From the NCBI GenBank assembly GCA_017962445.1, contig JAGCVI010000018.1, positions 1-64,000 of the forward strand: a stretch of 64,000 nucleotides of DNA, in the 5' to 3' direction. Positions 7,667 through 15,976 of this stretch are shown piece by piece. Both the position numbers and the translations under genes were made by a program. How positions within the stretch are numbered: the stretch's first letter is position 1; each line of letters starts with the position of its first letter. The stretch comes from Bacteroidales bacterium (lineage in GTDB: Bacteria > Bacteroidota > Bacteroidia > Bacteroidales > P3). The notes beneath the pieces were generated by a model. That model was not told the origin of the DNA. It did no database searches and saw only the letters and a list, made by a program, of their open reading frames with translations.

Positions 7667-8783
7667 CAAATAATTCTGAAGCAATGCCGTCGGCATGAAG
7701 CAGACCTGCGGCTGTGGGGATGTAGTAGTCCTTCGTCTCAACAATCATTCCCTTGCGGATGAATGACTGAATCTGTTTTGCAAGCCCCGTCGAAAACGAG
7801 CTGAATTCCGAATCAATGACAGGCTTATGTATACCGCGAACAGTACGAAGCGATGTCATAATATATTCATTGAAAGCATCTTTATCGGAAAGCAATTCTT
7901 CATCGAAAGGTATCTCTCCTATTGACGCACCCTTGACATAAGCGGCGATGTCCGGCTTATTCCACCGACGCCGCGTACCATTGAAAGAATGGGCTCCGGC
8001 ACCCACACCGATATAAGGAGTACGGTTCCAATAGCGGCTGTTGTGGCGAGAATGGAAACCAGGCCTGCAGAAATTTGAGATTTCGTATTGTTCAAAGCCG
8101 TTCCGCATACACCAATCAAGGAGTTGGCTATATTGTGCCTCGAGCACCTCGTCGCCAGCCATTGACAAACGACCCATCTGCAGCTGACGTTCAAGTATTG
8201 AACCCGGCTCTAATGTCAACTCGTAGCACGACAAGTGCTTGATGGAACCAAAATCCTTGTGCGATGCCAATATGTCAAGGTTGTCAAGCCACTTGCCGAC
8301 GCTCTGGTGTGGGAGCCCGAAAATCAAGTCAACCGATATGTTATTGAATCCAGCCTCCGAAGCATTGTGGATAGCATCAGTGGCCTGGTTGGCGTTGTGG
8401 ACGCGATTGAGCAAATGCAGTTCGCTGTCCGAAAACGACTGGATGCCAATGCTCAGCCTATTGAAAAAACGCATCTCGGCAAGCAAAGCCACATATTCTG
8501 GAGTGAGGTTCTCGGGATTGGCCTCTAGCGTGACCTCTTCAATACCCGACACATCAAAACATTCTGCGATAGTGCCAGTAATCTTTCGCAGCTGTAATGG
8601 CGACAACAGCGAAGGAGTGCCGCCACCGAAATATATAGTTCTCAATCGTCTACCATCCCCACGGAGTCTTATTTCAGAACATATTGCATCGACATATTCG
8701 CTATAATCGCGCCTGCCTGCCACAGAATAAAAGCCGCAGTAGGTACATTTATGATGACAATATGGGATATGAAGGTAGAGCAA
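7659..8783 (-). CDS. hemW: radical SAM heme chaperone HemW-like protein
   Basis: This 374-aa protein is of the coproporphyrinogen-III-oxidase-like radical SAM type. The cluster-binding CX3CX2C is C9, C13 and C16 in IPYCHHKCTYCGFYS. The SAM-contacting stretch FGGGTPSLL follows, then EANPENLTPEYV, RLSIGIQSF, and GVGAGAHSF in the C-terminal half. HemW-type proteins bind heme and deliver it; this is more likely than true coproporphyrinogen oxidation, which needs extra N-terminal residues this protein lacks. Its 3' end overlaps anmK. Confidence 0.88.
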   Translation of the reverse strand: MLYLHIPYCHHKCTYCGFYSVAGRRDYSEYVDAICSEIRLRGDGRRLRTIYFGGGTPSLLSPLQLRKITGTIAECFDVSGIEEVTLEANPENLTPEYVALLAEMRFFNRLSIGIQSFSDSELHLLNRVHNANQATDAIHNASEAGFNNISVDLIFGLPHQSVGKWLDNLDILASHKDFGSIKHLSCYELTLEPGSILERQLQMGRLSMAGDEVLEAQYSQLLDWCMRNGFEQYEISNFCRPGFHSRHNSRYWNRTPYIGVGAGAHSFNGTRRRWNKPDIAAYVKGASIGEIPFDEELLSDKDAFNEYIMTSLRTVRGIHKPVIDSEFSSFSTGLAKQIQSFIRKGMIVETKDYYIPTAAGLLHADGIASELFVI

Positions 8784-8840
8784 TGAAAGTGAATTTCGAA
8801 AGTTGAATAATAAAAGCTAAGAAATTGATAATTATTTTAC

Positions 8841-8868
8841 AAAAAAAAGCTTCGCTGTTGTGCGAAGC
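8841..8868 (-). terminator. intrinsic terminator after tRNA-Met
   Basis: On the minus strand, GCTTCGC, a 6-nt loop and GCGAAGC are followed directly by eight T residues. It lies 10 bp past the tRNA 3' end. Confidence 0.9.
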
Positions 8869-8878
8869 CGTCGTTTTG

Positions 8879-8952
8879 TAGCGGGGATGAGAATTGAACT
8901 CATGACCTCCGGGTTATGAATCCGACGCTCTAACCAGCTGAGCTACCCCGCC
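8879..8952 (-). tRNA. tRNA-Met (anticodon CAT)
   Basis: The 74-nt gene folds as a cloverleaf: acceptor GGCGGGG/CCCCGCT (first pair G-U), D stem GCTC/GAGC, anticodon loop TTCATAA, T arm ATGAG-TTCAATT-CTCAT, discriminator A. CCA is not encoded. The closing anticodon-stem pair (A31-C39) is a mismatch. The anticodon stem lacks the three G-C pairs of an initiator, so it is probably elongator Met; a CAT-anticodon Ile isoacceptor cannot be excluded. A good promoter lies upstream and a strong terminator downstream. Confidence 0.93.
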
Positions 8953-9007
8953 ATCTTTGAGTTTCTAATGTCGAAAAAACGTCACTTTCCTCACTCAAAA
9001 TCGGCTG

Positions 9008-9038
9008 CAAAAGTACACATTTTTTGACATGTGGCAAA
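9008..9038 (-). promoter_or_regulatory. promoter of tRNA-Met
   Basis: On the minus strand TTTG (9035-9038) is followed after 19 bp by TACTTTTG (9008-9015), a full match to the Bacteroides promoter plan, 55 bp upstream of the tRNA. Confidence 0.8.
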
Positions 9039-9056
9039 ATTTTTTAAAAATAATCT

Positions 9057-9064
9057 TATCTTTG
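9057..9064 (+). promoter_or_regulatory. -7 element upstream of meaB
   Basis: TATCTTTG matches TAnnTTTG 53 bp upstream of the meaB start. A TTTG at 9023-9026 is too far (30 bp) to be a normal -33. Confidence 0.5.
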
Positions 9065-9117
9065 TAGTCTGACAACGAATATTTACGTTCATGTAACAAA
9101 TTATATTGCAACCAACT

Positions 9118-10233
9118 ATGATGAACGAACGCGACAAAAAAACTTATTCAAATTTTGAATACGACAGTGCGCTCAATGTGCAGGGAGGGGTTAAACAGCC
9201 TGAGCAAGTCAGCAATTTTTACCTCGAAAAAATGCAGCAGAAGAAGCGTAACGAGCCCTCTGTCGAACAGCTTGTCGACGGCATTCTGCACGGCGACAGG
9301 GTCATGCTGTCGCGTGCCATCACATTGGTTGAAAGCTCTCGTTTCGACCACCAACGAAAGGCACAGCAAATCATAGAGCAGTGCCTGCCCCACAGCGGAA
9401 AGTCGATACGTCTCGGCATCACAGGTGTCCCCGGTGCAGGCAAGAGCACCACCATCGAGGCTTTGGGCAAGATGCTCACTGCCCTAGGCCATAAGATTGC
9501 AGTTCTTGCCATCGACCCAAGCAGCGAGCGTTCGAAAGGCAGCATCCTCGGTGACAAGACTCGTATGAAGGAGCTGTCGACCGATCCCAACGCCTTCATA
9601 CGGCCTTCCCCGTCGGCAGGCTCGCTGGGCGGAGTGGCTCGCAAGACACGTGAGATCATATTATTGTGTGAAGCCGCCGGATTCGACGTTGTCATTGTCG
9701 AGACAGTCGGTGTCGGACAGTCGGAAGTCGCAGCACACTCGATGGTCGATTTCTTCCTGCTTCTGCAGCTAGCCAACACCGGCGACGAGCTGCAAGGCAT
9801 CAAGCGCGGTATCATGGAAATGGCCGACATGATAGCCATAAACAAGAGCGACATCGACATCGACAAGTCTAAGCTTGCCGCCCAGCAGTTCCGCAACGCA
9901 CTGCATCTGTTTCCACTGCCCGAATCGCAATGGACCGTTCCTGTGATGCTTTGCTCAGCATACAGCAAAATGGGACTGCAGGAGATATGGAACAAAGTGA
10001 CTGAATATGTGGCCTTCACCAAAGGCAACGGCTATTTCTACCACAAACGCCAGCAACAGAACCTCCGCATACTCGACGAAACAATAGAAAACACACTCAA
10101 GGAGCGTTTCTACAGCGCCCCGGGCATGGAAGAAAAACTCGAGAAAGTGCGACAAGACATACTCGACAGCAAGGTCAGTGCCTACACCGCCGCCGAGAAG
10201 CTTATTGAAGAACAATATAAATCCCGTCAATAA
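9118..10233 (+). CDS. meaB: methylmalonyl-CoA mutase-associated GTPase MeaB
   Basis: This 371-aa G3E-family GTPase protects and reloads the B12-dependent methylmalonyl-CoA mutase. The P-loop GVPGAGKST is at about residues 103-111, followed by AIDPSSERSKGSILGDKTRM, VETVGVGQSE and the NKSD guanine-recognition motif; all are typical of MeaB/ArgK. Two ATG codons sit at 9118 and 9121; a TTG at 9106 is less likely. The mutase itself is not in the window. Its stop codon shares one base with the start of the following lipoprotein gene (TAATG), so they are coupled. Confidence 0.93.
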   Translation: MMNERDKKTYSNFEYDSALNVQGGVKQPEQVSNFYLEKMQQKKRNEPSVEQLVDGILHGDRVMLSRAITLVESSRFDHQRKAQQIIEQCLPHSGKSIRLGITGVPGAGKSTTIEALGKMLTALGHKIAVLAIDPSSERSKGSILGDKTRMKELSTDPNAFIRPSPSAGSLGGVARKTREIILLCEAAGFDVVIVETVGVGQSEVAAHSMVDFFLLLQLANTGDELQGIKRGIMEMADMIAINKSDIDIDKSKLAAQQFRNALHLFPLPESQWTVPVMLCSAYSKMGLQEIWNKVTEYVAFTKGNGYFYHKRQQQNLRILDETIENTLKERFYSAPGMEEKLEKVRQDILDSKVSAYTAAEKLIEEQYKSRQ

Positions 10234-10976
10234 TGAAATATAGAATTATTACCGCGGCTCTCGCCATCACAGCATTGCTATTCTGCGCATGCAACGGCTC
10301 AAAAGAGAAAGACGACAGCGTCAATATCACGGAAGAGGTAAAATCCACCTACGCCAACGGGAACAAGAAGTTGGTGTACCTCGTCATTGAAGGCTCTAAT
10401 GGCAAGAAAATACTTGAAGGCGAGAAATACTACTACGAGAATGGAAATATCCAGTACGAGAAACACTTCTCAAACGAAACCGTTCCGTCCGGCACTTGGC
10501 GTTTCTACTACGAGAACGGCAAGCTCCACGCTCAGGGCGACTTCAGCCAGAACCACGTGAAAGGTGCAAACTGGGCATTCTACGATATGGACTCCAAGCC
10601 CTTGTTCAACGACAATTACGACTCACTCGTTGTGCTCGAATCAACCAAGGACGACCATCGCCCACTAAGCATAGTCTACTACAAAGGCGACGAGCAACAT
10701 TGCTTCCAGTTCAACGACAACTACACCATCAACGCCAAGGGTATGATAAAGAACGGCCTGAGGGAAGGCCGCTGGGAGACATACTATGCCAACGGACAGA
10801 TGTGGACCGAGACCATTTATTCCGACGGCAAGAAAAACGGTATATGCAACAGCTATCGCGAGAACGGAGCCCCATACTATAAAGGCGTTTACATCAACGA
10901 CCTGAAAGCCAACGTCTGGGAGTTCTACGACGAAGCCAACACCCTTGTTGGCACGCAGGACTACGACAAACACTAA
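10233..10976 (+). CDS. MORN-repeat-like lipoprotein (YwqK-like)
   Basis: This 247-aa protein begins with a lipoprotein signal (ALLFCAC, lipid cysteine near residue 20). It then carries about five copies of a YxNG(K/N) motif, such as STYANGNKKL, YYYENGNIQYE, FYYENGKLHAQG, TYYANGQMWTE and SYRENGAPYYKG. This is the MORN-variant repeat found in YwqK-like proteins of Bacteroidota, often annotated as toxin-antitoxin proteins without proof. It should sit in the envelope. It is translationally coupled to meaB and is followed 8 bp later by cca. The repeats are certain; the role is unknown. Confidence 0.8.
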   Translation: MKYRIITAALAITALLFCACNGSKEKDDSVNITEEVKSTYANGNKKLVYLVIEGSNGKKILEGEKYYYENGNIQYEKHFSNETVPSGTWRFYYENGKLHAQGDFSQNHVKGANWAFYDMDSKPLFNDNYDSLVVLESTKDDHRPLSIVYYKGDEQHCFQFNDNYTINAKGMIKNGLREGRWETYYANGQMWTETIYSDGKKNGICNSYRENGAPYYKGVYINDLKANVWEFYDEANTLVGTQDYDKH

Positions 10977-10984
10977 CGTCTGAA

Positions 10985-12415
10985 ATGGATGTCGTTCTGA
11001 ATCACCCAATCTACAATATCGTCGGTGCTGTTGCCGACGACATGCACATCGAAGCTTATGCTGTCGGTGGGGTGGTGCGCGACTATTTCCTGCAGCGGCC
11101 TTGCTCTGACATCGACATCGTTTGTCTCGGCAGCGGAATCGCACTTGCCGAGGAGGTGGCCCGCCGCATCAGTCCCTCAATTGAGGTGCATGTGTACAAA
11201 AACTTCGGGACGGCACAGTTTCACTACTTCCATGGCGGCATTGACTGGGAGATTGAATTTGTCGGTGCCCGCCGCGAATCGTACAAGCGCGACAGCCGCA
11301 AACCTATTGTTGAGGACGGCACTCTCGAGGACGACCAGAACCGACGCGACTTCACTGTCAACGCCATGGCTGTATGTCTCAACGAAGGATGTTTCGGTGA
11401 ACTAGTAGATCCTTTCTGCGGCATTCGCGACCTTAACGAGGGCATACTGCGTACTCCGCTCGACCCCGACATCACTTTCTCCGACGACCCTCTGCGTATG
11501 ATGCGAGCTGTGCGTTTCGCCTCACAGCTGGGTTTCATAATCGAAGAGAAATGCTTTGAATCAATATGTAGGAATGCCGAGCGGCTGAAGATAATATCTC
11601 AAGAACGAATAACCACCGAGCTGAACAAAATAATGCTGTCGCCCAAGCCGTCGGTAGGTCTGAAACTGCTCCAGAAATCAGGTCTGATGCCTATCTTCTT
11701 TCCTGAGATATCGCGACTTAAAGGAGTAGAGACAATCAACGGCCACGGTCACAAGGACAACTTCTTCCACACAATGGAAGTGGTCGACAACGTTGCCGAA
11801 AAAAGCGACGACCTGTGGCTGCGCTGGGCCGCCCTGCTGCACGACGTAGGCAAGCCTGCCACCAAACGATTCGACGAACGACTTGGATGGACATTCCATG
11901 GTCACGAGGTGAAAGGCGCTCAGATGGTGAAACGTATCTTCGGCAGGTTGAGACTACCTCTCGATGCGAAAATGAAATACGTCGAAAAGCTTGTCCTTCT
12001 ACATCTCCGCCCCATAGCCATAACCGAGGATGTGGTCACTGATTCAGCTGTACGGCGGTTGCTGTTCGATGCCGGCGACGACATCGACGATCTCATGCTG
12101 CTCTGCGAAGCCGACATAACGTCAAAAAAAGAGGAAAAGAAAAGAAGGTTTGAGAAAAATTACAAGCTTGTACGCCAAAAGCTTGTCGAGCTCGAAGAGA
12201 AAGACCGCATACGTAACTTTCAGCCACCAGTCAGCGGTAACGATATCATGCAGACATTCAACATCGGTCCCTGCCATGAAATCGGCGTAATCAAAGACAG
12301 TATTAAGGACGCCATCCTCGACGGAACGATTCCCAACGACCGCGATGCGGCATGGCAGATGATGCTCGACATAGCCGCCAGCCTCGGTCTGCAACCAGTG
12401 AACAACCAGAATTGA
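10985..12415 (+). CDS. cca: CCA-adding tRNA nucleotidyltransferase with HD domain
   Basis: This 476-aa protein adds or repairs the 3' CCA of tRNAs. The class II nucleotidyltransferase core is plain: AVGGVVRDYFLQRP followed by the metal-binding DIDIV, then DFTVNAMAV and DDPLRMMRAVRFASQL. A C-terminal HD domain (LLHDVGKPAT, FHGHEVKGAQM) is present, as in many bacterial CCA enzymes and poly(A)-polymerase relatives. The tRNA-Met gene above lacks an encoded CCA, consistent with need for this enzyme. The stop codon overlaps the proposed TTG start of miaA. Confidence 0.92.
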   Translation: MDVVLNHPIYNIVGAVADDMHIEAYAVGGVVRDYFLQRPCSDIDIVCLGSGIALAEEVARRISPSIEVHVYKNFGTAQFHYFHGGIDWEIEFVGARRESYKRDSRKPIVEDGTLEDDQNRRDFTVNAMAVCLNEGCFGELVDPFCGIRDLNEGILRTPLDPDITFSDDPLRMMRAVRFASQLGFIIEEKCFESICRNAERLKIISQERITTELNKIMLSPKPSVGLKLLQKSGLMPIFFPEISRLKGVETINGHGHKDNFFHTMEVVDNVAEKSDDLWLRWAALLHDVGKPATKRFDERLGWTFHGHEVKGAQMVKRIFGRLRLPLDAKMKYVEKLVLLHLRPIAITEDVVTDSAVRRLLFDAGDDIDDLMLLCEADITSKKEEKKRRFEKNYKLVRQKLVELEEKDRIRNFQPPVSGNDIMQTFNIGPCHEIGVIKDSIKDAILDGTIPNDRDAAWQMMLDIAASLGLQPVNNQN

Positions 12416-13299
12416 AACATCTCATCGTCATAGTAGGACCTACGGCCATCGGCAAGACAGCCACCGCCATCGAGGTCGCCCACGAACTCGGTACCGAGAT
12501 TCTGTCGTGCGATTCGCGCCAGTTCTACAGTGAACTCAATATTGGTGTTGCCCGTCCGTCGCCAGAAGAATTGGCCGCCGTCAAGCACCATTTCATCGCA
12601 CACCGCTCAATACATCAGCCCTACAACGCTTTTCAGTTTGAACACGAAGCCCTCGAAAAACTCGATGAACTGTTCAAACTACACAACGACGTAGTGGCTG
12701 TCGGTGGCTCTGGCCTATATGTCGACGCACTGTGCCACGGCATCAATGTGCTGCCCGACCCGACACCAGAACTGCGGTCGTCGCTGAGCAAAAGAATCGC
12801 TGACGGACAGCTGCCAGAACTGCTGCAGGAACTTGAACGGCTCGATCCAGAATACTATGCTGTGGTAGACCGCGACAACCACATGCGCGTGCAACGGGCG
12901 CTGGAAACAATCTACACCTCTGGACAACCTTACAGTAAACTCATAAACAAAAGCCTGCCACCGAGGCCGTTCAACATTGTGAAATTCGGTCTGCAATGCA
13001 ATCGAGACATATTGCGCGACCGCATCTACAAGCGTGTCGATGCAATGATGGAACAAGGGCTGCTCGACGAGGCAGCCTCACTCCTGCCCTATCGAGACCT
13101 AAACACGCTTAACACTGTGGGCTACAAAGAAATCTTTGAATATCTCGACGGAAAAACCACGCTTGAACAGGCCGTATCCGGAATAAAAAACCACACCTGG
13201 CAATATGCCAAGAAACAAATGACGTGGCTTAGCCGCTATAAAGAGATAAATTGGGTAGACAACACTAATGCCGCCTCAATCCTTCAAACCTTGAAGTAA
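12412..13299 (+). CDS. miaA: tRNA dimethylallyltransferase
   Basis: This 295-aa enzyme adds the isopentenyl group to A37 of tRNAs that read UNN codons. It shows the P-loop IVGPTAIGKTATA, SCDSRQFYSELNIGVARP, VGGSGLYVDALCHG, and the C-terminal NTVGYKEIFEYLDG and QYAKKQMTWLSRY. The start is proposed at TTG 12412, which yields the canonical KHLIVIVGPTA N-terminus and overlaps the cca stop as TTGA. An in-frame ATG at 12352 lies deep inside cca and adds 20 residues with no family counterpart. The usual IGTAKP reads IGVARP here. Confidence 0.92.
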   Translation: MKHLIVIVGPTAIGKTATAIEVAHELGTEILSCDSRQFYSELNIGVARPSPEELAAVKHHFIAHRSIHQPYNAFQFEHEALEKLDELFKLHNDVVAVGGSGLYVDALCHGINVLPDPTPELRSSLSKRIADGQLPELLQELERLDPEYYAVVDRDNHMRVQRALETIYTSGQPYSKLINKSLPPRPFNIVKFGLQCNRDILRDRIYKRVDAMMEQGLLDEAASLLPYRDLNTLNTVGYKEIFEYLDGKTTLEQAVSGIKNHTWQYAKKQMTWLSRYKEINWVDNTNAASILQTLK

Positions 13300-13311
13300 A
13301 GAGTCATGCAA

Positions 13312-14532
13312 TCATGCAGGGATATTCAGGCGCTCCAGCATCTTCCAGAAATCGGGGAATGATTTGGCGACACAGTCTGGATTACTAACTTCAAGACCTG
13401 GACAAATCACCTTAAGTGCACCAAAAGCCATGGCAATCCTGTGGTCGTCGTGCGAGTCGATGCAGCCGGCAGCGGCAAGAGTCTTGCTGTTGAACGGTTC
13501 CCCAGCCGGTATATTCATGACATCCTCTTCAACCAAGACCTCACGGCCCAGTTTCTTCAATTCTGATGCTATGCTTGCAAGACGGTCACTCTCCTTGTAT
13601 TTTAATGTGGAGACGCCACTGAGACGAGCCTCAATGCCAAGCGCGGCACAAGTCACTGCCACTGCAGGAACGAGGTCGGGAGTATTGGAAAAATCCCACT
13701 CAAACGTCTTGACAAAATCCTTTTCTCTCTTAAGTTCGACCGACTGCTCACCTTGATTCACAGATAATCCCAGTTTTGAATATATGTCTCTCACCACGAC
13801 ATCGCCCTGCAGGCTTTCGCGAGCAAGACCGGGAAGACGCATCGGAATGTCAGGCAGGAATGATGCAGCCTCAAAGAAATAAGAGGCCGATGACCAGTCC
13901 TTCTCAATAGACACCACATCGCACTGAGGTATGGAATGCTCGACATAATAGGCTGGCGGAACACCTTTCAGAGTCCAGTTCACCTTGCCCTGTTCCATAA
14001 CCTTCAACGTCATCTCTATATAAGGCTCCGAGACCTTGGTGCCAGTCAGTTCTACAATGCCGCCCTGCGGCAATGTGGCCGACGACAGTAATAATGCAGA
14101 GGCAAACTGACTGCTGATGCTGCAGTCAATCACCAAACGCTGAGACGCAGGATTCATTCCTTCAATCTTAACAGGCAGGAAACCCTCCTCGCCGGTGCAC
14201 ACAATGTTGCATCCTGCGGCGCGCAGGGCATCAATCATCTGTCCCATGGGGCGCTTGCACAACTGTTCAGAACCTGTAAGCGTATGTTTACCTGGAGTGA
14301 CAGAAAGAAGAGCTAGCATGAAACGAGCAACAGTAGCAGCATCACGGCAATCGAAATTATGGCGACGACCACCTTTCAACTGATGCAGAAGACGTGCCAA
14401 CTGCTGTGTATCGTTCGAAGAAGAAATATTTTTTATTTTGATGCCGGTACGCGACATATAGTCAAGCACCAGCCAACGGTTCGACAGGCTTTTCGACGAA
14501 GGTAATGTAATCTGAATAGTCTCTATTTCCAT
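13312..14532 (-). CDS. aroA: 3-phosphoshikimate 1-carboxyvinyltransferase (EPSP synthase)
   Basis: This 406-aa enzyme makes EPSP in the shikimate pathway. Motifs in order: LPSSKSLSNR at the N-terminus, KRPMGQMIDALRAAG, SSQFASALLLSSATLP, SSASYFFEAASFLP, KYKESDRLASIASELKKLG and DSHDDHRIAMAFGAL. The PEP-loop, usually GNAGTxxR, reads CRDAATVARF, with alanine where most class I enzymes have glycine; that residue matters for glyphosate binding. It is a little shorter than the E. coli enzyme. The gene converges with miaA 12 bp away and has its own promoter at 14598-14630. Confidence 0.92.
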   Translation of the reverse strand: MEIETIQITLPSSKSLSNRWLVLDYMSRTGIKIKNISSSNDTQQLARLLHQLKGGRRHNFDCRDAATVARFMLALLSVTPGKHTLTGSEQLCKRPMGQMIDALRAAGCNIVCTGEEGFLPVKIEGMNPASQRLVIDCSISSQFASALLLSSATLPQGGIVELTGTKVSEPYIEMTLKVMEQGKVNWTLKGVPPAYYVEHSIPQCDVVSIEKDWSSASYFFEAASFLPDIPMRLPGLARESLQGDVVVRDIYSKLGLSVNQGEQSVELKREKDFVKTFEWDFSNTPDLVPAVAVTCAALGIEARLSGVSTLKYKESDRLASIASELKKLGREVLVEEDVMNIPAGEPFNSKTLAAAGCIDSHDDHRIAMAFGALKVICPGLEVSNPDCVAKSFPDFWKMLERLNIPA

Positions 14533-14597
14533 GTATTATAGCCTTATTAATTCTATTACAAATCGTTATTAATATAAACCCCGTGTTATTTATTTTG

Positions 14598-14630
14598 CAA
14601 AAATACAAAAAAACGAAAAAAGGAGACAAA
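14598..14630 (-). promoter_or_regulatory. promoter of aroA
   Basis: On the minus strand TTTG (14627-14630) is followed after 21 bp by TATTTTTG (14598-14605), 65 bp upstream of aroA. Confidence 0.7.
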
Positions 14631-14647
14631 AATAATATACCAGTTTA

Positions 14648-15928
14648 TCAACAATCGATGTCATATTCCTTAATCTTGCGGTATAGCGTACGTTCCGATA
14701 TTCCAAGCTCGGCGGCGGCGGGACGACGGCGGCCACGGTGACGCTCCAAAGCCTTGATGATGGCAGCCTTCTCGCGTTCCACAAGCGACACAGGCTCGTT
14801 CTCCACGACCTCCGAGTCCTGAAACTCCACCTCCTCAGCCTCCTCATGTCTATGGTCGCCATGCTTGGACATCTGCGTCTGTGGCGAGACATGATGCGGG
14901 GATTCAATTTGGTAATAATTCTCTCCATCAATAAACGTAGGCTCGTCACGCATATCGCCTTGCAGAGGCACCCCCTGCTGTGCAAGAGTGGTTATGATGT
15001 GCTTCAAATTGTTTATTTCGCCGCGCATCTCGTTTATCATCTGTCCCATCGACAAGGCCTTCAGCAACAATTCGCGGTCTGAGATAGTATCGGCCTGATG
15101 AGTGTCGGCATGGAACAGCACCGGCATCTTCTCATCAGGCACATAGTGTATGTAATTACTAAGAATATCCTTGGTAATCACTCTCTCCGTCTCAACGACG
15201 GCTATCTGTTCCGTGATGTTCTTCAGCTCCCGGACGTTGCCGTACCAAGGGTAGTCCATCAGGTATTGGCGACCGTCATCCGACAGGCGAAGAAGCGGCA
15301 TCTGGTATTTCTCAGCAATATCCGAAGCAAACTTGCGGAATAGGAGAACGATATCGTCCTTCCTCTCACGCAAAGGTGGAATGGCAATCGAAATCTGATT
15401 CAGGCGGTAATACAGGTCTTCACGGTAGTGGCCCTTGCGAATGGCTGCCAGCAGGTCTACATTGGTAGCTGCAACAACACGTACATTGATTTTGCGTGCC
15501 GTCGACGAACCCACAGGAATAATCTCGCCGTTTTCAAGGACACGGAGCAGCTTCACTTGCATGGACAGCGGCAGTTCACCTATCTCGTCAAGGAAAATTG
15601 TGCCTCCGTCAGCCTCTTCAAAATAGCCTTTGCGGTCTTTGTCAGCGCCTGTGAACGAGCCCTTAACATGTCCGAAGAGTTCGCTCTCGATGGTACCCTC
15701 GGGGATAGCACCGCAGTTTACAGGCACCAACTTCTTGTGCTTGCGAGTGCTGTTGTCATGAATCATGCGTGCAAAGATCTCCTTGCCGACACCACTCTCG
15801 CCAGTGACGAGAATGCTCAAATCGGTAGGTGCGACCTGTATGGCCTTGTTGATGGCCAACATCAGCTTGGGATCGTTGCCTATAATGTCATATCTGTTTT
15901 TTATGGTCTGGATATCCATTTTATACAA
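14648..15928 (-). CDS. sigma-54-dependent transcriptional activator without receiver domain
   Basis: This 426-aa protein consists of an AAA+ sigma-54 activator domain and a C-terminal helix-turn-helix. Visible are Walker A GESGVGKE (43-50), the sigma-54 contact loop GSFTGA (90-95), Walker B GTIFLDEIGE with D114/E115, the arginine region YYRLNQISIAIPPLRERKDD, and a Fis-type HTH at the end (AAAELGISERTLYRKIKEY). The N-terminus lacks a phosphorylation or GAF domain, so activity is probably set by abundance or a partner. A central acidic/His-rich linker is present. It follows dnaG in the same direction with a 48-bp gap. Confidence 0.88.
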   Translation of the reverse strand: MYKMDIQTIKNRYDIIGNDPKLMLAINKAIQVAPTDLSILVTGESGVGKEIFARMIHDNSTRKHKKLVPVNCGAIPEGTIESELFGHVKGSFTGADKDRKGYFEEADGGTIFLDEIGELPLSMQVKLLRVLENGEIIPVGSSTARKINVRVVAATNVDLLAAIRKGHYREDLYYRLNQISIAIPPLRERKDDIVLLFRKFASDIAEKYQMPLLRLSDDGRQYLMDYPWYGNVRELKNITEQIAVVETERVITKDILSNYIHYVPDEKMPVLFHADTHQADTISDRELLLKALSMGQMINEMRGEINNLKHIITTLAQQGVPLQGDMRDEPTFIDGENYYQIESPHHVSPQTQMSKHGDHRHEEAEEVEFQDSEVVENEPVSLVEREKAAIIKALERHRGRRRPAAAELGISERTLYRKIKEYDIDC

Positions 15929-15976
15929 AATGATATTAGCTTGCTATTTTTTTTTACAATTTTCAACCTTTAACCC

